Positions 23,642-30,494 are shown, counted from the stretch's first letter. The stretch: 34,119 nt of DNA from an uncultured Bartonella sp. (GCA_945285915.1 CALYQL010000023.1:1-34119); one strand, 5' to 3'. The notes: generated from the sequence alone by a model not told the origin. Numbers and translations: made by a program.

Positions 23642-23998
23642 TCACTTTGATGAGTATTGCTTTTCGCTTCTTTGTTTAACGCTGTCGTGGCATTGTTTGC
23701 ACAAACATTGCAGGTTGTTTGCATCGTAAAACAAAGCAGCATTACCGCGGTGTGGTATGATATGGTCACAAACAAGCTGTGTCGTATTACCTTCTAACTT
23801 GCCACATATTGCACAAGTGAACATTGCTTTCGTGAGGGTTTGCCAACGCAACTTACGCCAAGTATTTGACTTGTACCATTTGCGCCACGTGACAGTTTCG
23901 TCGCGCTGTTTAAGCCAAGCTTTCCGGTCACCTTTGGGAATGCCAATCAATGGAGCCAGTGTACCAACACTGCTTTTTATGGTCGTTAGCTTTGCCAT
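23642..23998 (-). CDS. HNH endonuclease
   Basis: A 118-residue protein with WRKWYKSNTWRKLRWQTL followed by FTCAICG (Cys62, Cys65), the catalytic pair DHIIPHRG (Asp78-His79), NNLQCLCKQCHD with Asn95, Cys100, Cys103 and His104. These form a zinc-bound HNH fold with all expected residues. Phage HNH proteins next to terminase genes stimulate cos cleavage by TerL (known for HK97 gp74). The location, first in the late operon and beside the candidate cos site, supports that role over homing. The ribosome site before ATG 23998 is weak. Confidence 0.9.
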   Translation of the reverse strand: MAKLTTIKSSVGTLAPLIGIPKGDRKAWLKQRDETVTWRKWYKSNTWRKLRWQTLTKAMFTCAICGKLEGNTTQLVCDHIIPHRGNAALFYDANNLQCLCKQCHDSVKQRSEKQYSSK

Positions 23999-24066
23999 GA
24001 GATAGGAGTTCCGTCAATTTTCTAACAAGAAAACAATAAAAAAGCACAAAATATAATAATTTTTAC

Positions 24067-24095
24067 TTTACAAGTCGTACTCAGTACGATAATAC
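24067..24095 (+). promoter_or_regulatory. Promoter with built-in dyad operator for the Xre gene
   Basis: TTTACA (24067-24072), 17 bp, TAATAC (24090-24095) is a good sigma-70-like promoter. Its spacer holds TCGTAC, TCA, GTACGA (24075-24089), a perfect 6-bp dyad. A protein bound there would block RNA polymerase, so autoregulation by the downstream HTH protein is likely but inferred. Confidence 0.6.
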
Positions 24096-24131
24096 TATGT
24101 GCATGGAAGCAATCAAGCTTTCATAAAAAGA

Positions 24132-24274
24132 AAGGTGGTGAGACGCTTGAAATTCAGGGAGTTAAAATTGAAAATTAAATTCTTTGGTACCAACATTGAA
24201 TTGATTATCAAGTTTTAAACTAACGGGGTGGGCGAATAAGCCCACTCCACCTGAAAGAAAGCACTCACCACCTT
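24132..24274 (+). promoter_or_regulatory. Long structured mRNA leader
   Basis: AAGGTGGTGAG (24132-24142) pairs perfectly with CTCACCACCTT (24264-24274); after a small internal loop GCTT (24145-24148) pairs with AAGC (24259-24262). Inside, 24225-24233 and 24240-24248 form a second stem (GTGGGC/GCCCAC core). The left arm contains the only ribosome-site-like sequence of the tiny ORF at 24147. The leader lies between the promoter and the Xre-type gene. No T-tract follows, so it is not a plain terminator. Confidence 0.5.
24147..24218 (+). CDS. Possible leader micropeptide (23 residues)
   Basis: A TTG-initiated ORF lies 4 bases after GGTGAG. The peptide is alternately basic and hydrophobic (KFRELKLKIKFFG, ending IELIIKF), which would fit a small membrane-active or leader peptide. 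Both ends of the ORF sit inside the long stem-loop of the Xre leader, which would hide its ribosome site. There is no comparative evidence, and it may be non-coding. Confidence 0.25.
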   Translation: MKFRELKLKIKFFGTNIELIIKF

Positions 24275-24293
24275 CTTGGCTAAGGATTATATC

Positions 24294-24494
24294 ATGACAC
24301 CAGAAGATTTCAAGAATTGGCGTAAAGATATGGGATTTTCCCAAACACAAGCCGCTGAAAAGCTTGGTTTATCAAAGTTTACAATAGAGAATTACGATAG
24401 AGGAACGCGCCGCGAGGACGGTAGAGAAGTTGTTATCCCACAAACAGTTGCTCTTGCTTGTGCAGCGTTAAGCCACGGGCTAAAACCCCTATAA
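24294..24494 (+). CDS. Small Xre-type HTH regulator
   Basis: A 66-residue protein (MTPEDFKNWRKDMGFSQTQAAEKLGLSKFTIENYDRGTRREDGREVVIPQTVALACAAL). GFSQTQAAEKLGLSKFTIENYDRG is a complete HTH_3 helix-turn-helix. The IPQTVALACAALSHGL end is usual for small alphaproteobacterial phage HTH proteins. ATG 24294 follows AAGGA at 7 bases; a TTG 18 bases upstream is less likely. It has its own promoter and structured leader and is transcribed away from the late operon. It could control late or packaging genes, or itself. A truncated copy of its start follows. Confidence 0.85.
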   Translation: MTPEDFKNWRKDMGFSQTQAAEKLGLSKFTIENYDRGTRREDGREVVIPQTVALACAALSHGLKPL

Positions 24495-24506
24495 CGGAAT
24501 TATATT

Positions 24507-24575
24507 ATGACCCCACGAGAATTTGAGGGCTGGCGTAAAGATATGGGTTTTACCATGCTTTTGTCATTAAGATAA
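24507..24575 (+). pseudogene. Truncated second copy of the Xre gene start
   Basis: This reads MTPREFEGWRKDMGF and then MLLSLR and stop, 22 residues. The first 15 residues match the upstream gene's MTPEDFKNWRKDMGF; after that similarity is lost exactly where the HTH helix should begin. It starts 12 bp after the upstream stop. It looks like the remnant of a tandem duplication or of a deleted paralogue, although a functional short peptide cannot be excluded. Confidence 0.6.
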
Positions 24576-24589
24576 CTTTAAGCCACAGT

Positions 24590-24904
24590 CTATTTCTGCT
24601 TTTGCCTGCTCTGCAAGTACTTGACTGCATCGTCTATGGCGGTGAAACGTTTAAGTCGTCCCTTTTCTATAAGTACTTTCTCCATGACTTTTTTTGATGC
24701 GACTATCATTTCCAAAAAGCAGAATACTAAAAACCCGATAAGACCAAACCACTGCATAACAGTATTATCCAAAAATATGCCTAATGCGATCGGAACGCCG
24801 ATAAAGCACATGAAACCACAGATTGCCTGAATAGTAATTCTAAGACGGGCGTCGACGATCTTAATGGTCAATTCATTTTGCAGATCTTTTTCTTCATTAT
24901 TCAT
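24590..24904 (-). CDS. Small two-helix membrane protein
   Basis: A 104-residue protein with two predicted membrane helices (ITIQAICGFMCFIGVPIALGIFL at ~28-48 and WFGLIGFLVFCFLEMIVA at ~52-69). Both termini are charged and helical. The ATG at 24904 has AGGAGAG about 9 bases upstream. It is the last gene of the leftward early operon. Two close helices and small size recall holins or superinfection-exclusion proteins, but the position away from lysis genes argues against a holin. No function assigned. Confidence 0.6.
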   Translation of the reverse strand: MNNEEKDLQNELTIKIVDARLRITIQAICGFMCFIGVPIALGIFLDNTVMQWFGLIGFLVFCFLEMIVASKKVMEKVLIEKGRLKRFTAIDDAVKYLQSRQKQK

Positions 24905-24969
24905 GTCATGACTCTCCTATTGGCAATTGTGTTGCCATCTAAAATAGTGATTTCTCTATGAGGGGAATG

Positions 24970-25548
24970 TTATTTTTGCGGTGAGGTAATAGACGGTTTG
25001 GCGTCACCAGCGCGCCAGTATGTAACTGTCGCCATCATATCAATTTTTATATGCGAATTCGGCATAAGTGTCATCACCCTTTTCCAGTTTGGGAAGTGTA
25101 ACATTTGCGATTTGTTACAGAGATTTTGCGCTAACGCCTGAATTACCTTGGTTATAAGGCGGTCATACGTACTACGGGAATGACGATTTTTTTTGCAATA
25201 TTGAGCTATTGAACCGTATTTTCTCGGCACTGCTTGGCAAAACGCATATGAACATAGCTTTGGTCTTGCATCGTCTGGCACCAATGAAAACCAGTCATAA
25301 AACACTTCTTCGGCACGGCTTATTGCAGCTGCGTCAGGTCTATAATAGTTTTGCGGTGGTTCGGTGTTATCTTCATATTGATATGTTGGCCAAAAGGCTT
25401 TTAACTTTGCAGGATATACATCTTTGACTTGGATATAGGTCATCGTTTCCGCCGCCTCGACAATGCGAGCGCGTATGATTAGACACGCTTCTGAAAATTT
25501 CACGGCGTCTAAATTCAAATCACTATAAAAGGCGTGGCGTTGGTTCAT
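24970..25548 (-). CDS. Conserved phage protein with HTH-like C-terminal part (DUF6362-like)
   Basis: A 192-residue protein. VEAAETMTYIQVKDVYPAKLKAFWPTY and YRPDAAAISRAEEVFYDWFSLVPDDARPKLCSYAFC, then GSIAQYCKKNRHSRSTYDRLITKVIQALAQNL, resemble DUF6362-type phage proteins. The SRSTYDRLITKVI segment reads like a helix-turn-helix recognition helix. It may be a DNA-binding regulator, possibly of late transcription, since it is near the end of the early operon next to the late genes. AGGAA precedes ATG 25548. The family assignment is from memory. Confidence 0.55.
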   Translation of the reverse strand: MNQRHAFYSDLNLDAVKFSEACLIIRARIVEAAETMTYIQVKDVYPAKLKAFWPTYQYEDNTEPPQNYYRPDAAAISRAEEVFYDWFSLVPDDARPKLCSYAFCQAVPRKYGSIAQYCKKNRHSRSTYDRLITKVIQALAQNLCNKSQMLHFPNWKRVMTLMPNSHIKIDMMATVTYWRAGDAKPSITSPQK

Positions 25549-25951
25549 CTAGGTATTCCTGTAATTTTTGGTAAATGAGCACTCTCAAAGAGTACCGTAC
25601 TGGCCATGGTCTTAACTTGACCGCGTTCCCTCTCAATTCCCCTAACGGTATGTTGTCGAAGGCATCGAGTACTTGTCCGCCTTTTTCTAGCCAATCTGGG
25701 CGTTGTTCAAAAATATCGGATATAGCCCCGATCGTTTCGCTCCACAGTTCATCTTTGTTGTTCTTAGTTTCTCGAATACAGCGCAAAACGAATACAAGAT
25801 GCCCGTCACCATGCTTGTTTCTAATCTCATGCATGGTGCCACGGGCGTGTGATTGTGAGGCTTGTCTGCGCCTATAGATAGGTACTATCGTTATCCCAAA
25901 ACTATCTAATAACGCATCTAGCTTTCCTTTAGGTTTATACGGTGTATTCAA
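25523..25951 (-). CDS. Conserved hypothetical phage protein
   Basis: A 142-residue basic protein (KLDALLDSFGITIVPIYRRRQASQSHARGTMHEIRNKHGDGHLVFVLRCIRETKNNKDELWSETIGAISDIFEQRPDWL). TTG start with GAGG 6 bases upstream; it overlaps the next gene by 26 bp. The RHGxGHLxFVLRxIxETxxNxxEL pattern is of a type seen repeatedly in rhizobial phages beside the DUF6362-like gene. No known fold or activity is recognised. Confidence 0.6.
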   Translation of the reverse strand: MNTPYKPKGKLDALLDSFGITIVPIYRRRQASQSHARGTMHEIRNKHGDGHLVFVLRCIRETKNNKDELWSETIGAISDIFEQRPDWLEKGGQVLDAFDNIPLGELRGNAVKLRPWPVRYSLRVLIYQKLQEYLDEPTPRLL

Positions 25952-25996
25952 CAGTCGCCTCGGGTTTCAACTCATATGAAAGACACCCCAAGGCAA

Positions 25997-26395
25997 CTAT
26001 TCATGGTAACACCGTGTCTTTAACTGTTCATTCTTTGTTCCTGCGTAATTTTTAACAATGCGCTGGTGCTTGGAAGCCCCGTTCAGAGGGGTTGTGCGCT
26101 TACTCTTGGCTATTTGTATTGGCTGCCCTTTATCATATCTCGCCATAATTGGCGGATTGCCTTCCGACATACGTATTTCATCGACAATGCAAACCAGTTG
26201 CTTTTTTGTATAACGCTTGCTCTTGCTATGGTCTGGTGATGAAACACGAAAATAGAAGCCTCTCTTTTTTAGGCTATAACCGCGTGTTTCCAAGAATGAA
26301 CGGAGATAGTTTTCTGTTATTTCCAAGCCGTTTTCAAACTTCCGCGCGCCGCCATTCTGTGCCAGCCATTTATTGATTAGCTCTTGATCGGTCAT
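25997..26395 (-). CDS. Hypothetical phage protein
   Basis: A 132-residue basic protein. ATG 26395 gives an ATGA overlap with the nuclease gene and has GGAGAG upstream; a longer frame to 26476 lies inside that gene. The N-terminus DQELINKWLAQNGGARKFENGLEITENYLRSFLETRGYSLKKRGFYF is helical, HTH-like in tone; then basic stretches (SPDHSKSKRYTKKQ, AKSKRTTPLNGASKHQRIVK) suggest nucleic-acid contact. The function is unknown. Coupling to the nuclease hints at a shared DNA-processing role. Confidence 0.55.
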   Translation of the reverse strand: MTDQELINKWLAQNGGARKFENGLEITENYLRSFLETRGYSLKKRGFYFRVSSPDHSKSKRYTKKQLVCIVDEIRMSEGNPPIMARYDKGQPIQIAKSKRTTPLNGASKHQRIVKNYAGTKNEQLKTRCYHE

Positions 26396-26679
26396 GGCTT
26401 GGCTCTCCTGATATTTTGTGCCCAGTTGTAAGCGTCTTCGGTACTGTGAAGAGTAACCACTTTGCTGCCACGCCATTCGTCAGAAAACCGCCGTTGGTTG
26501 GCGTTGAGTGACTTTGCATACCCCTTATGCCCGGTTTTACATTCCACAAGGTAGGTCTGGTTATTAACGCCAACTAATAAATCGACTGGTTGGTCTAGCC
26601 TATAAACAGACATGTAATGCTGCTCTAAGATGTTAACGATACTCTTTTCTGCGGTGTCCCGCTTTGCAGCCCGTCTCAT
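26392..26679 (-). CDS. Small PD-(D/E)XK-fold nuclease, Holliday-junction-resolvase/VRR-like
   Basis: A 95-residue protein. VDLLVGVNNQTYLVECKTG contains Asp33, Glu46 and Lys48 in the D-(x)n-E-x-K arrangement of the PD-(D/E)XK fold, with an upstream EKSIVNILEQ helix that could supply a further acidic residue (Glu11). The following AKSLNANQRRFSDEWRGSKVVTLHSTEDA matches the helix-strand end of VRR-NUC or phage resolvase-like proteins (LN..Q..F...W.G....V.S..DA). It probably processes recombination or replication intermediates. ATGA overlaps on both sides. Confidence 0.78.
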   Translation of the reverse strand: MRRAAKRDTAEKSIVNILEQHYMSVYRLDQPVDLLVGVNNQTYLVECKTGHKGYAKSLNANQRRFSDEWRGSKVVTLHSTEDAYNWAQNIRRAKP

Positions 26680-26957
26680 TGTGCGTCCTCCATTTGCCCG
26701 TTTAACGGGTCAAAAAGGCACCTTGGCAGGCTACCGCCATGCACCCAGCCATCAACTTGTGCTACGACGCTAAAGTCCGCATTTTCTGGTATGTCTGGTA
26801 ATTCACGCCCATAAAATAGCTTACTTTGCCTCAATCCTTTATTGTCTTCATAAAGGTTGTAATACACCTCACGACAACCCGCGCCCCATGAGACAACCCC
26901 GAATGCTGTTTGTTTGAATTTTTTTGTCTGTTTTTTATTGAAGAATGGAAGGTTCAT
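26676..26957 (-). CDS. Hypothetical phage protein
   Basis: A 93-residue protein (FNKKQTKKFKQTAFGVVSWGAGCREVYYNLYEDNKGLRQSKLFYGRELPDIPENADFSVVAQVDGWVHGGSLPRCLF). It has a basic N-terminus and aromatic residues, and no motif that I recognise. It overlaps the nuclease gene by ATGA, so the two are probably translated together. The ribosome site before ATG 26957 is distant (GGGAGG about 14 bases). Confidence 0.5.
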   Translation of the reverse strand: MNLPFFNKKQTKKFKQTAFGVVSWGAGCREVYYNLYEDNKGLRQSKLFYGRELPDIPENADFSVVAQVDGWVHGGSLPRCLFDPLNGQMEDAQ

Positions 26958-27013
26958 CGTACGTTATTAACCTCCCAGAGGTTTAAGATTACCGTGGAAA
27001 ATTCCATTGACAT

Positions 27014-27265
27014 TCACTCCATACCCAGCGCATCTTTATAGAGATCGATCATGGCTTCTTCTTCTTGACGTTCTCCATCTTCCTTTTTTCTTAGACGGAT
27101 AATCGCCCGTATTGCTTTGGTATCAAATCCACTGTTTTTGGCTTCCGAATAGACTTCCTTGATGTCGTCCGATATTGTTTTCTTTTCTTCTTCAAGGCGT
27201 TCTATACGTTCAATAAATGCGCGTAATTGTGTGACTGCTACCGCTTGAGCTTCATCTTGTGACAT
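27014..27265 (-). CDS. gapR: GapR-family (DUF2312) DNA-binding protein
   Basis: An 83-residue protein. ATG 27265 was chosen because the conserved family begins there ([62 protein letters not shown]), with GGGA upstream; a longer frame to 27406 lies inside the small membrane gene. The block is the DUF2312 signature almost intact. Chromosomal GapR of Caulobacter and relatives binds overtwisted DNA and helps topoisomerases ahead of forks. A phage copy beside replication genes may serve phage DNA replication. The gene symbol marks the family, not proven orthology. Confidence 0.9.
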   Translation of the reverse strand: MSQDEAQAVAVTQLRAFIERIERLEEEKKTISDDIKEVYSEAKNSGFDTKAIRAIIRLRKKEDGERQEEEAMIDLYKDALGME

Positions 27266-27279
27266 TTTGTTTTTCCCGA

Positions 27280-27450
27280 TTAATTGATTGAATTTATTGT
27301 GAAAACGACAACTGATAGACCGAGCCATAGTTGACTGCTTAGGATGCTCACCAACATCATAAACTTCTCGTTTGGACGGTATGTTAAGTAGAGGATGAAC
27401 CAACACACGCTCATAATGAGCATATATAATTGTATGGTGTTAGGGCTCAT
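27280..27450 (-). CDS. Small membrane protein (56 residues)
   Basis: A short gene that length filters would drop. ATG 27450 makes an ATGA overlap with the stop of the upstream gene, and its stop lies 14 bp before GapR. It has two hydrophobic segments ([16 protein letters not shown] and [19 protein letters not shown]) linked by a short RPNEK loop, so it is a likely hairpin in the inner membrane. The packing supports a real gene. The function is unknown. Confidence 0.6.
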   Translation of the reverse strand: MSPNTIQLYMLIMSVCWFILYLTYRPNEKFMMLVSILSSQLWLGLSVVVFTINSIN

Positions 27451-27911
27451 GCTGCATCTCCCGTAAACTGGTTGAGTTGCTTTCTAAGTTCTAAAAACCG
27501 CGTCTGCGATATGGCTGGCTCTGGTGCTTTCTCTTCCGGTGCTGCTAGAATGGCTGCAATACGCTTTATCTGGCTTTGCTTGCGATCTTCTATCTCTTTG
27601 CAAAACTGTGACAGTTCTGGGGCTTGCGGCATAAATTTCTGGCTTAACGTTTTGGCTTCCCCCTGTATTATCCGCGTATAAGCCTCATTGACTGCCCAGC
27701 TAGAGCGGCATGACAAAGCGTCTATGTATGCCTGTGCTGATATTGCTGCCTCATTGTCCTTCGTAATTGCCATTCCGCCCGATAAAAGCGTGTATATTTT
27801 TGCAATATCAGCGGGCGTTACTCGCAATAAGAGTAAGTTTTGCGCCTCCTCGAGTATCATGCGGGTCTTCGCTATCTGTTCGTCGGTCGGTTTCCTGCCA
27901 GCTTTGAACAT
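27447..27911 (-). CDS. Conserved hypothetical phage protein
   Basis: A 154-residue helical protein. I start it at ATG 27911 (FKAGRKPTDEQIAKTRMILEEAQNLLLLRVTPADIAKIYTLLSGGMAITKDNEAAISAQAYIDAL...). The frame is open further, but that part lies in the DUF1376 gene. Even so it overlaps the end of that gene by 104 bp in another frame; a start at the Met at 27863 would cut this to 56 bp. AVNEAYTRIIQGEAKTLSQKFMPQAPELSQFCKEI is a pattern found downstream of DUF1376 genes in related phages. The pairing suggests a replication-accessory role. Confidence 0.6.
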   Translation of the reverse strand: MFKAGRKPTDEQIAKTRMILEEAQNLLLLRVTPADIAKIYTLLSGGMAITKDNEAAISAQAYIDALSCRSSWAVNEAYTRIIQGEAKTLSQKFMPQAPELSQFCKEIEDRKQSQIKRIAAILAAPEEKAPEPAISQTRFLELRKQLNQFTGDAA

Positions 27912-28698
27912 TGGCGGGACGCTCTGAACCAACAATTGGTTTAAACGGATCCAAACCTTGTCGATTACAGTGATCGAGCACTGCTTCCGTGAATCCGCGA
28001 CCAACTGATTTTTTTTCGTTGACGGTACCTGCATGTCTGTTTCCCCTGTATTTTCTGGAAGTGCGGATCCAATTCCGCCATGTTGCTTGCCAATCCAACT
28101 TTGCGGCGTCTTTGCCGCTCTTGGCATTCCAGTAGTCTCGGAAGCTGTCGAATTCGTTTTGTGCTTCCTGTTCGGTGAGACCTTGTTCACAAGCAAACGA
28201 AAAGTCTGGTTGGAATGCGTCTGGTAATCGGCAAGCTTTTTTTTGGGATACGTTAGTATCCTTTTTTATATCTATATCTGTATCTATATCTTTCGCGCAC
28301 GTATGCTTAAGGGTGGCTTGACCTAAGTCATTGTTTTTATTCAGTCGACGTTCATTTTCGGCTCTGTTTCGTCCACCTTTCGCGCCACTTTCGACGAGTT
28401 TTCGGCTCTGTTTCGTCGCGATTTCGATTTCTTTTCCTGCGCGAAAATTCAAGATAAATCCGTCAGAAATGATTATTTTTTTAGCTTCAATGAGCCGATC
28501 GCGAATGGCTGCCCATTTTCTTAGCGAGATATTGCAAACGCCTGCCAGATAACGGGCATCATCTTTAATGGGGGCACCTCTCGCGTAAATCAGGTCAAGG
28601 ATCAGCGAATAAGCCCCTTTCTCTTCAAGGCTGAGCCCTACAGTCCCGTCAATGAAATCTGCCGGATACCGTTTATACCAAGGTCTGTAAGAGCTCAT
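27808..28698 (-). CDS. DUF1376 replication initiation-type protein
   Basis: A 296-residue protein. Residues ~4-95 (PWYKRYPADFIDGTVGLSLEEKGAYSLILDLIYARGAPIKDDARYLAGVCNISLRKWAAIRDRLIEAKKI) are the DUF1376 domain: W....P.DF...T..L...E.GAY..LL...Y..G.PI..D...LA. This is a winged-helix-like domain of phage replication O-like proteins. The centre is a charged linker with a DIDTDID repeat. Residues ~165-225 (FACEQGLTEQEAQNEFDSFRDYWNAKSGKDAAKLDWQATWRNWIR) are the usual C-terminal helical domain. It probably binds the phage origin and recruits helicase. It is linked to the upstream wHTH gene by ATGA. Confidence 0.85.
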   Translation of the reverse strand: MSSYRPWYKRYPADFIDGTVGLSLEEKGAYSLILDLIYARGAPIKDDARYLAGVCNISLRKWAAIRDRLIEAKKIIISDGFILNFRAGKEIEIATKQSRKLVESGAKGGRNRAENERRLNKNNDLGQATLKHTCAKDIDTDIDIKKDTNVSQKKACRLPDAFQPDFSFACEQGLTEQEAQNEFDSFRDYWNAKSGKDAAKLDWQATWRNWIRTSRKYRGNRHAGTVNEKKSVGRGFTEAVLDHCNRQGLDPFKPIVGSERPANVQSWQETDRRTDSEDPHDTRGGAKLTLIASNAR

Positions 28699-29213
28699 TT
28701 GTGCCCCCAGACGTTAGGTGGGTCTTTATCTGTAATGATTAGCTGTTCATACCATGTCTCACGGTTTTCTAGATAATAACCGCGTTTTGACTTAGTTATG
28801 ATCTTCATACCGTATGGGGCTGTTTTCTTGCGTAAATGGTGTAATAAACTCGCTAATCTGTACTGGTCAGGACGTGCATAATTATCAAAGGTCAGAGCCT
28901 TACAAAGGCGTTCTGTCGTTACAAAGTCTTCAGAACAAAATAGCTTTACCATTCGTGTTTCACGCACTGTCAAATTCCAGTGGCGTAATACGCGGCATGT
29001 TATTTCTGGTTCGTTTGTTGTGTCTTTTGGTTTTTCTTTTGGGTAGTCTGTTGGGAAGACAAATTTAGACGGGGAACCAGATATACAGATAACGCCGTTT
29101 TGTATCGTGATAATATAGCCATCTGCTAATATCGTGCGCGTCGTGGGTGATGTCGGTGTACCGGTTTTCTTAACCCATACCTCATATTCATTCATTTTTA
29201 GGCAATCGCTCAT
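28695..29213 (-). CDS. Winged-helix (OmpR C-terminal-type) protein, second of two paralogues
   Basis: A 172-residue protein. ATG 29213 forms an ATGA overlap with the gene upstream. The C-terminal ~95 residues (LTVRETRMVKLFCSEDFVTTERLCKALTFDNYARPDQYRLASLLHHLRKKTAPYGMKIITKSKRGYYLEN) are a Trans_reg_C winged helix, ending in the RGYYL wing hairpin. There is no receiver domain. Before the wHTH is a small N-terminal region with beta-strands (RTILADGYIITIQNGVICISGSPS). It aligns along its whole wHTH and tail with the neighbour at 29210-29683. It is probably a phage transcription or replication regulator. Confidence 0.75.
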   Translation of the reverse strand: MSDCLKMNEYEVWVKKTGTPTSPTTRTILADGYIITIQNGVICISGSPSKFVFPTDYPKEKPKDTTNEPEITCRVLRHWNLTVRETRMVKLFCSEDFVTTERLCKALTFDNYARPDQYRLASLLHHLRKKTAPYGMKIITKSKRGYYLENRETWYEQLIITDKDPPNVWGHK

Positions 29214-29683
29214 TGCATAACCCTCTCTATTGCGTGGATATTGTTTGTGCGGCATTCGGTGGTGAGGTGTTGGCTGCTATTACTTTGCCTTGGTTCAAGG
29301 TTGGTAACGAGAAGACGGCTGCGCCATTGTTCGAGGTCTTCAAGGTAGTAACCACGCCCCCAAACAGTCTTGATAACTACGCCAACAGGTGACAGCTTTT
29401 TTCTTAACTTGGTAATAAGTACATCTAAGACGCGATAAGAGGGCGGCTCATTATAGTGACTATAGAGGCTTGCAAATAAGCGTTCTCTGCTTATGAATCT
29501 CGCTGAAAGTAAACTAGACAGAACTAACGTTTCATATTTAGTCAAATGCCATTCATAAGGCGCAATAAATGGCGGTGTGAGTACTTGTTTCAACTGCCTT
29601 AATTGTTCATGCAATTTCTCATTTTCATCTCGCAATCGTCTAACTACTAAGTCCCGATCAATCATCGTTGTATGTTGGGTCAT
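29210..29683 (-). CDS. Coiled-coil plus winged-helix protein, first of two paralogues
   Basis: A 157-residue protein. A short coiled coil (DRDLVVRRLRDENEKLHEQLRQLKQVL, residues ~9-35) is followed by an OmpR-type winged helix (LTKYETLVLSSLLSARFISRERLFASLYSHYNEPPSYRVLDVLITKLRKKLSPVGVVIKTVWGRGYYLEDLEQW). The wHTH and the following WRSRLLVTNLEP correspond to the downstream paralogue's WYEQLIITDKDP. The coiled coil may mediate dimerisation in place of a receiver domain. ATGA overlaps on both sides. Confidence 0.8.
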   Translation of the reverse strand: MTQHTTMIDRDLVVRRLRDENEKLHEQLRQLKQVLTPPFIAPYEWHLTKYETLVLSSLLSARFISRERLFASLYSHYNEPPSYRVLDVLITKLRKKLSPVGVVIKTVWGRGYYLEDLEQWRSRLLVTNLEPRQSNSSQHLTTECRTNNIHAIERVMQ

Positions 29684-30171
29684 TGTATTGTCCCTCTTGT
29701 TACATGAAGTGTTTCTTGTTTTGCGTTGGCTAATCCGTTGCGCAAAATGGCAACCCGCTTTTCTAAGTTTGCAGCTTCCCGATCCATTCGCGTTGCTTCA
29801 TTCGGGGTTATTTTGCCGTCTGCCAGCGCATCAATGCCGGCCTTCATTAGCTCACTGGTATGGTGAACTGTGTCCGCAAATGTCGTCATAATGTCTGGAT
29901 TTTTGTGATTAGGCTTGTCGTTTTCTTCCAAGCTACGGCCGTTCAGGCTTGCTAGTGCTTTCGTGACAAAAGCTATGCCGCATTCGCTTTCTAAGACATA
30001 AACAACGTTTAAAGGCATTAAGTCTGTATCTTGTGCGTTATTCCACCGTCCGACTTGGCTTTTTGACACTGCCACTATTTCTGAACAGCGTTCAATACCA
30101 CCGCAAGCCTTGATTAAATCACGCTGTGCAGCTTTAAACCTATGGAACCAAGCTTCTTTAAATTCTGCCAT
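29680..30171 (-). CDS. CII-like phage regulatory protein
   Basis: A 163-residue protein. FHRFKAAQRDLIKACGGIERCSEIVAVSKSQVGRWNNAQDTDLMPLNVVYVLESECGIAFVTKALASLNG is the N-terminal HTH region seen in a common alphaproteobacterial prophage regulator (F..AQ.DL....GG......I...S...VGRW.......MPL.V...LE...G...VT). The C-terminal part (residues ~90-155) is helical (TFADTVHHTSELMKAGIDALADGKITPNEATRMDREAANLEKRVAILRN), like the tail of phage CII/activator proteins. It lies second after cro in the early operon, the cII position. Target promoters are unknown. Confidence 0.75.
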   Translation of the reverse strand: MAEFKEAWFHRFKAAQRDLIKACGGIERCSEIVAVSKSQVGRWNNAQDTDLMPLNVVYVLESECGIAFVTKALASLNGRSLEENDKPNHKNPDIMTTFADTVHHTSELMKAGIDALADGKITPNEATRMDREAANLEKRVAILRNGLANAKQETLHVTRGTIQ

Positions 30172-30494
30172 TTTGTACCTCTTTTTTGAGCGTGCAAAAC
30201 CCCAACACGGATTTTCGTATTTCGAGAAAGTCCGTATTATTTTCCCTTTTTAGGAATGGATTTTTTGTAGTTATCTTGATCCCGTTACATAACGAGGATC
30301 ATTCAATGTTAGTCATATGTCGTTACACCTCTTTACGCCGCTGTTTTGCACCATACGCATTACAAGACTGGTGCAAGGCTTCGACTGCTTCACTTCAAGA
30401 GGGGAGGAAATAAATGAAACAGATCTCGCGGCTCTCCTAAATAAATGGACGTTTCGTTTACTGGCTAAGGAAGGGCGCAACATGGTCTCCCCAA
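30172..30494. other. Intergenic region in the early operon
   Basis: This 323-bp gap carries the imperfect inverted repeat ACGGATTTTC (30207-30216) and GAAAGTCCGT (30226-30235), upstream of the CII-like gene, possibly an operator. On the plus strand a strong GGGGAGG (30401-30407) precedes an ATG opening only 8 codons, while a different frame stays open through 30508. A one-base lesion could explain this. Nothing else is recognised. Confidence 0.35.
30306..30413 (+). CDS. Possible small ORF (35 residues)
   Basis: ATG 30306 has GAGGAT about 9 bases upstream, and the ORF ends exactly at a second Shine-Dalgarno-like GGGGAGG/ATG unit. The peptide (CRYTSLRRCFAPYALQDWCK core) has three Cys and several Arg. 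It reads opposite to the early operon. There is no homology that I recognise, and it may not be expressed. Confidence 0.25.
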   Translation: MLVICRYTSLRRCFAPYALQDWCKASTASLQEGRK

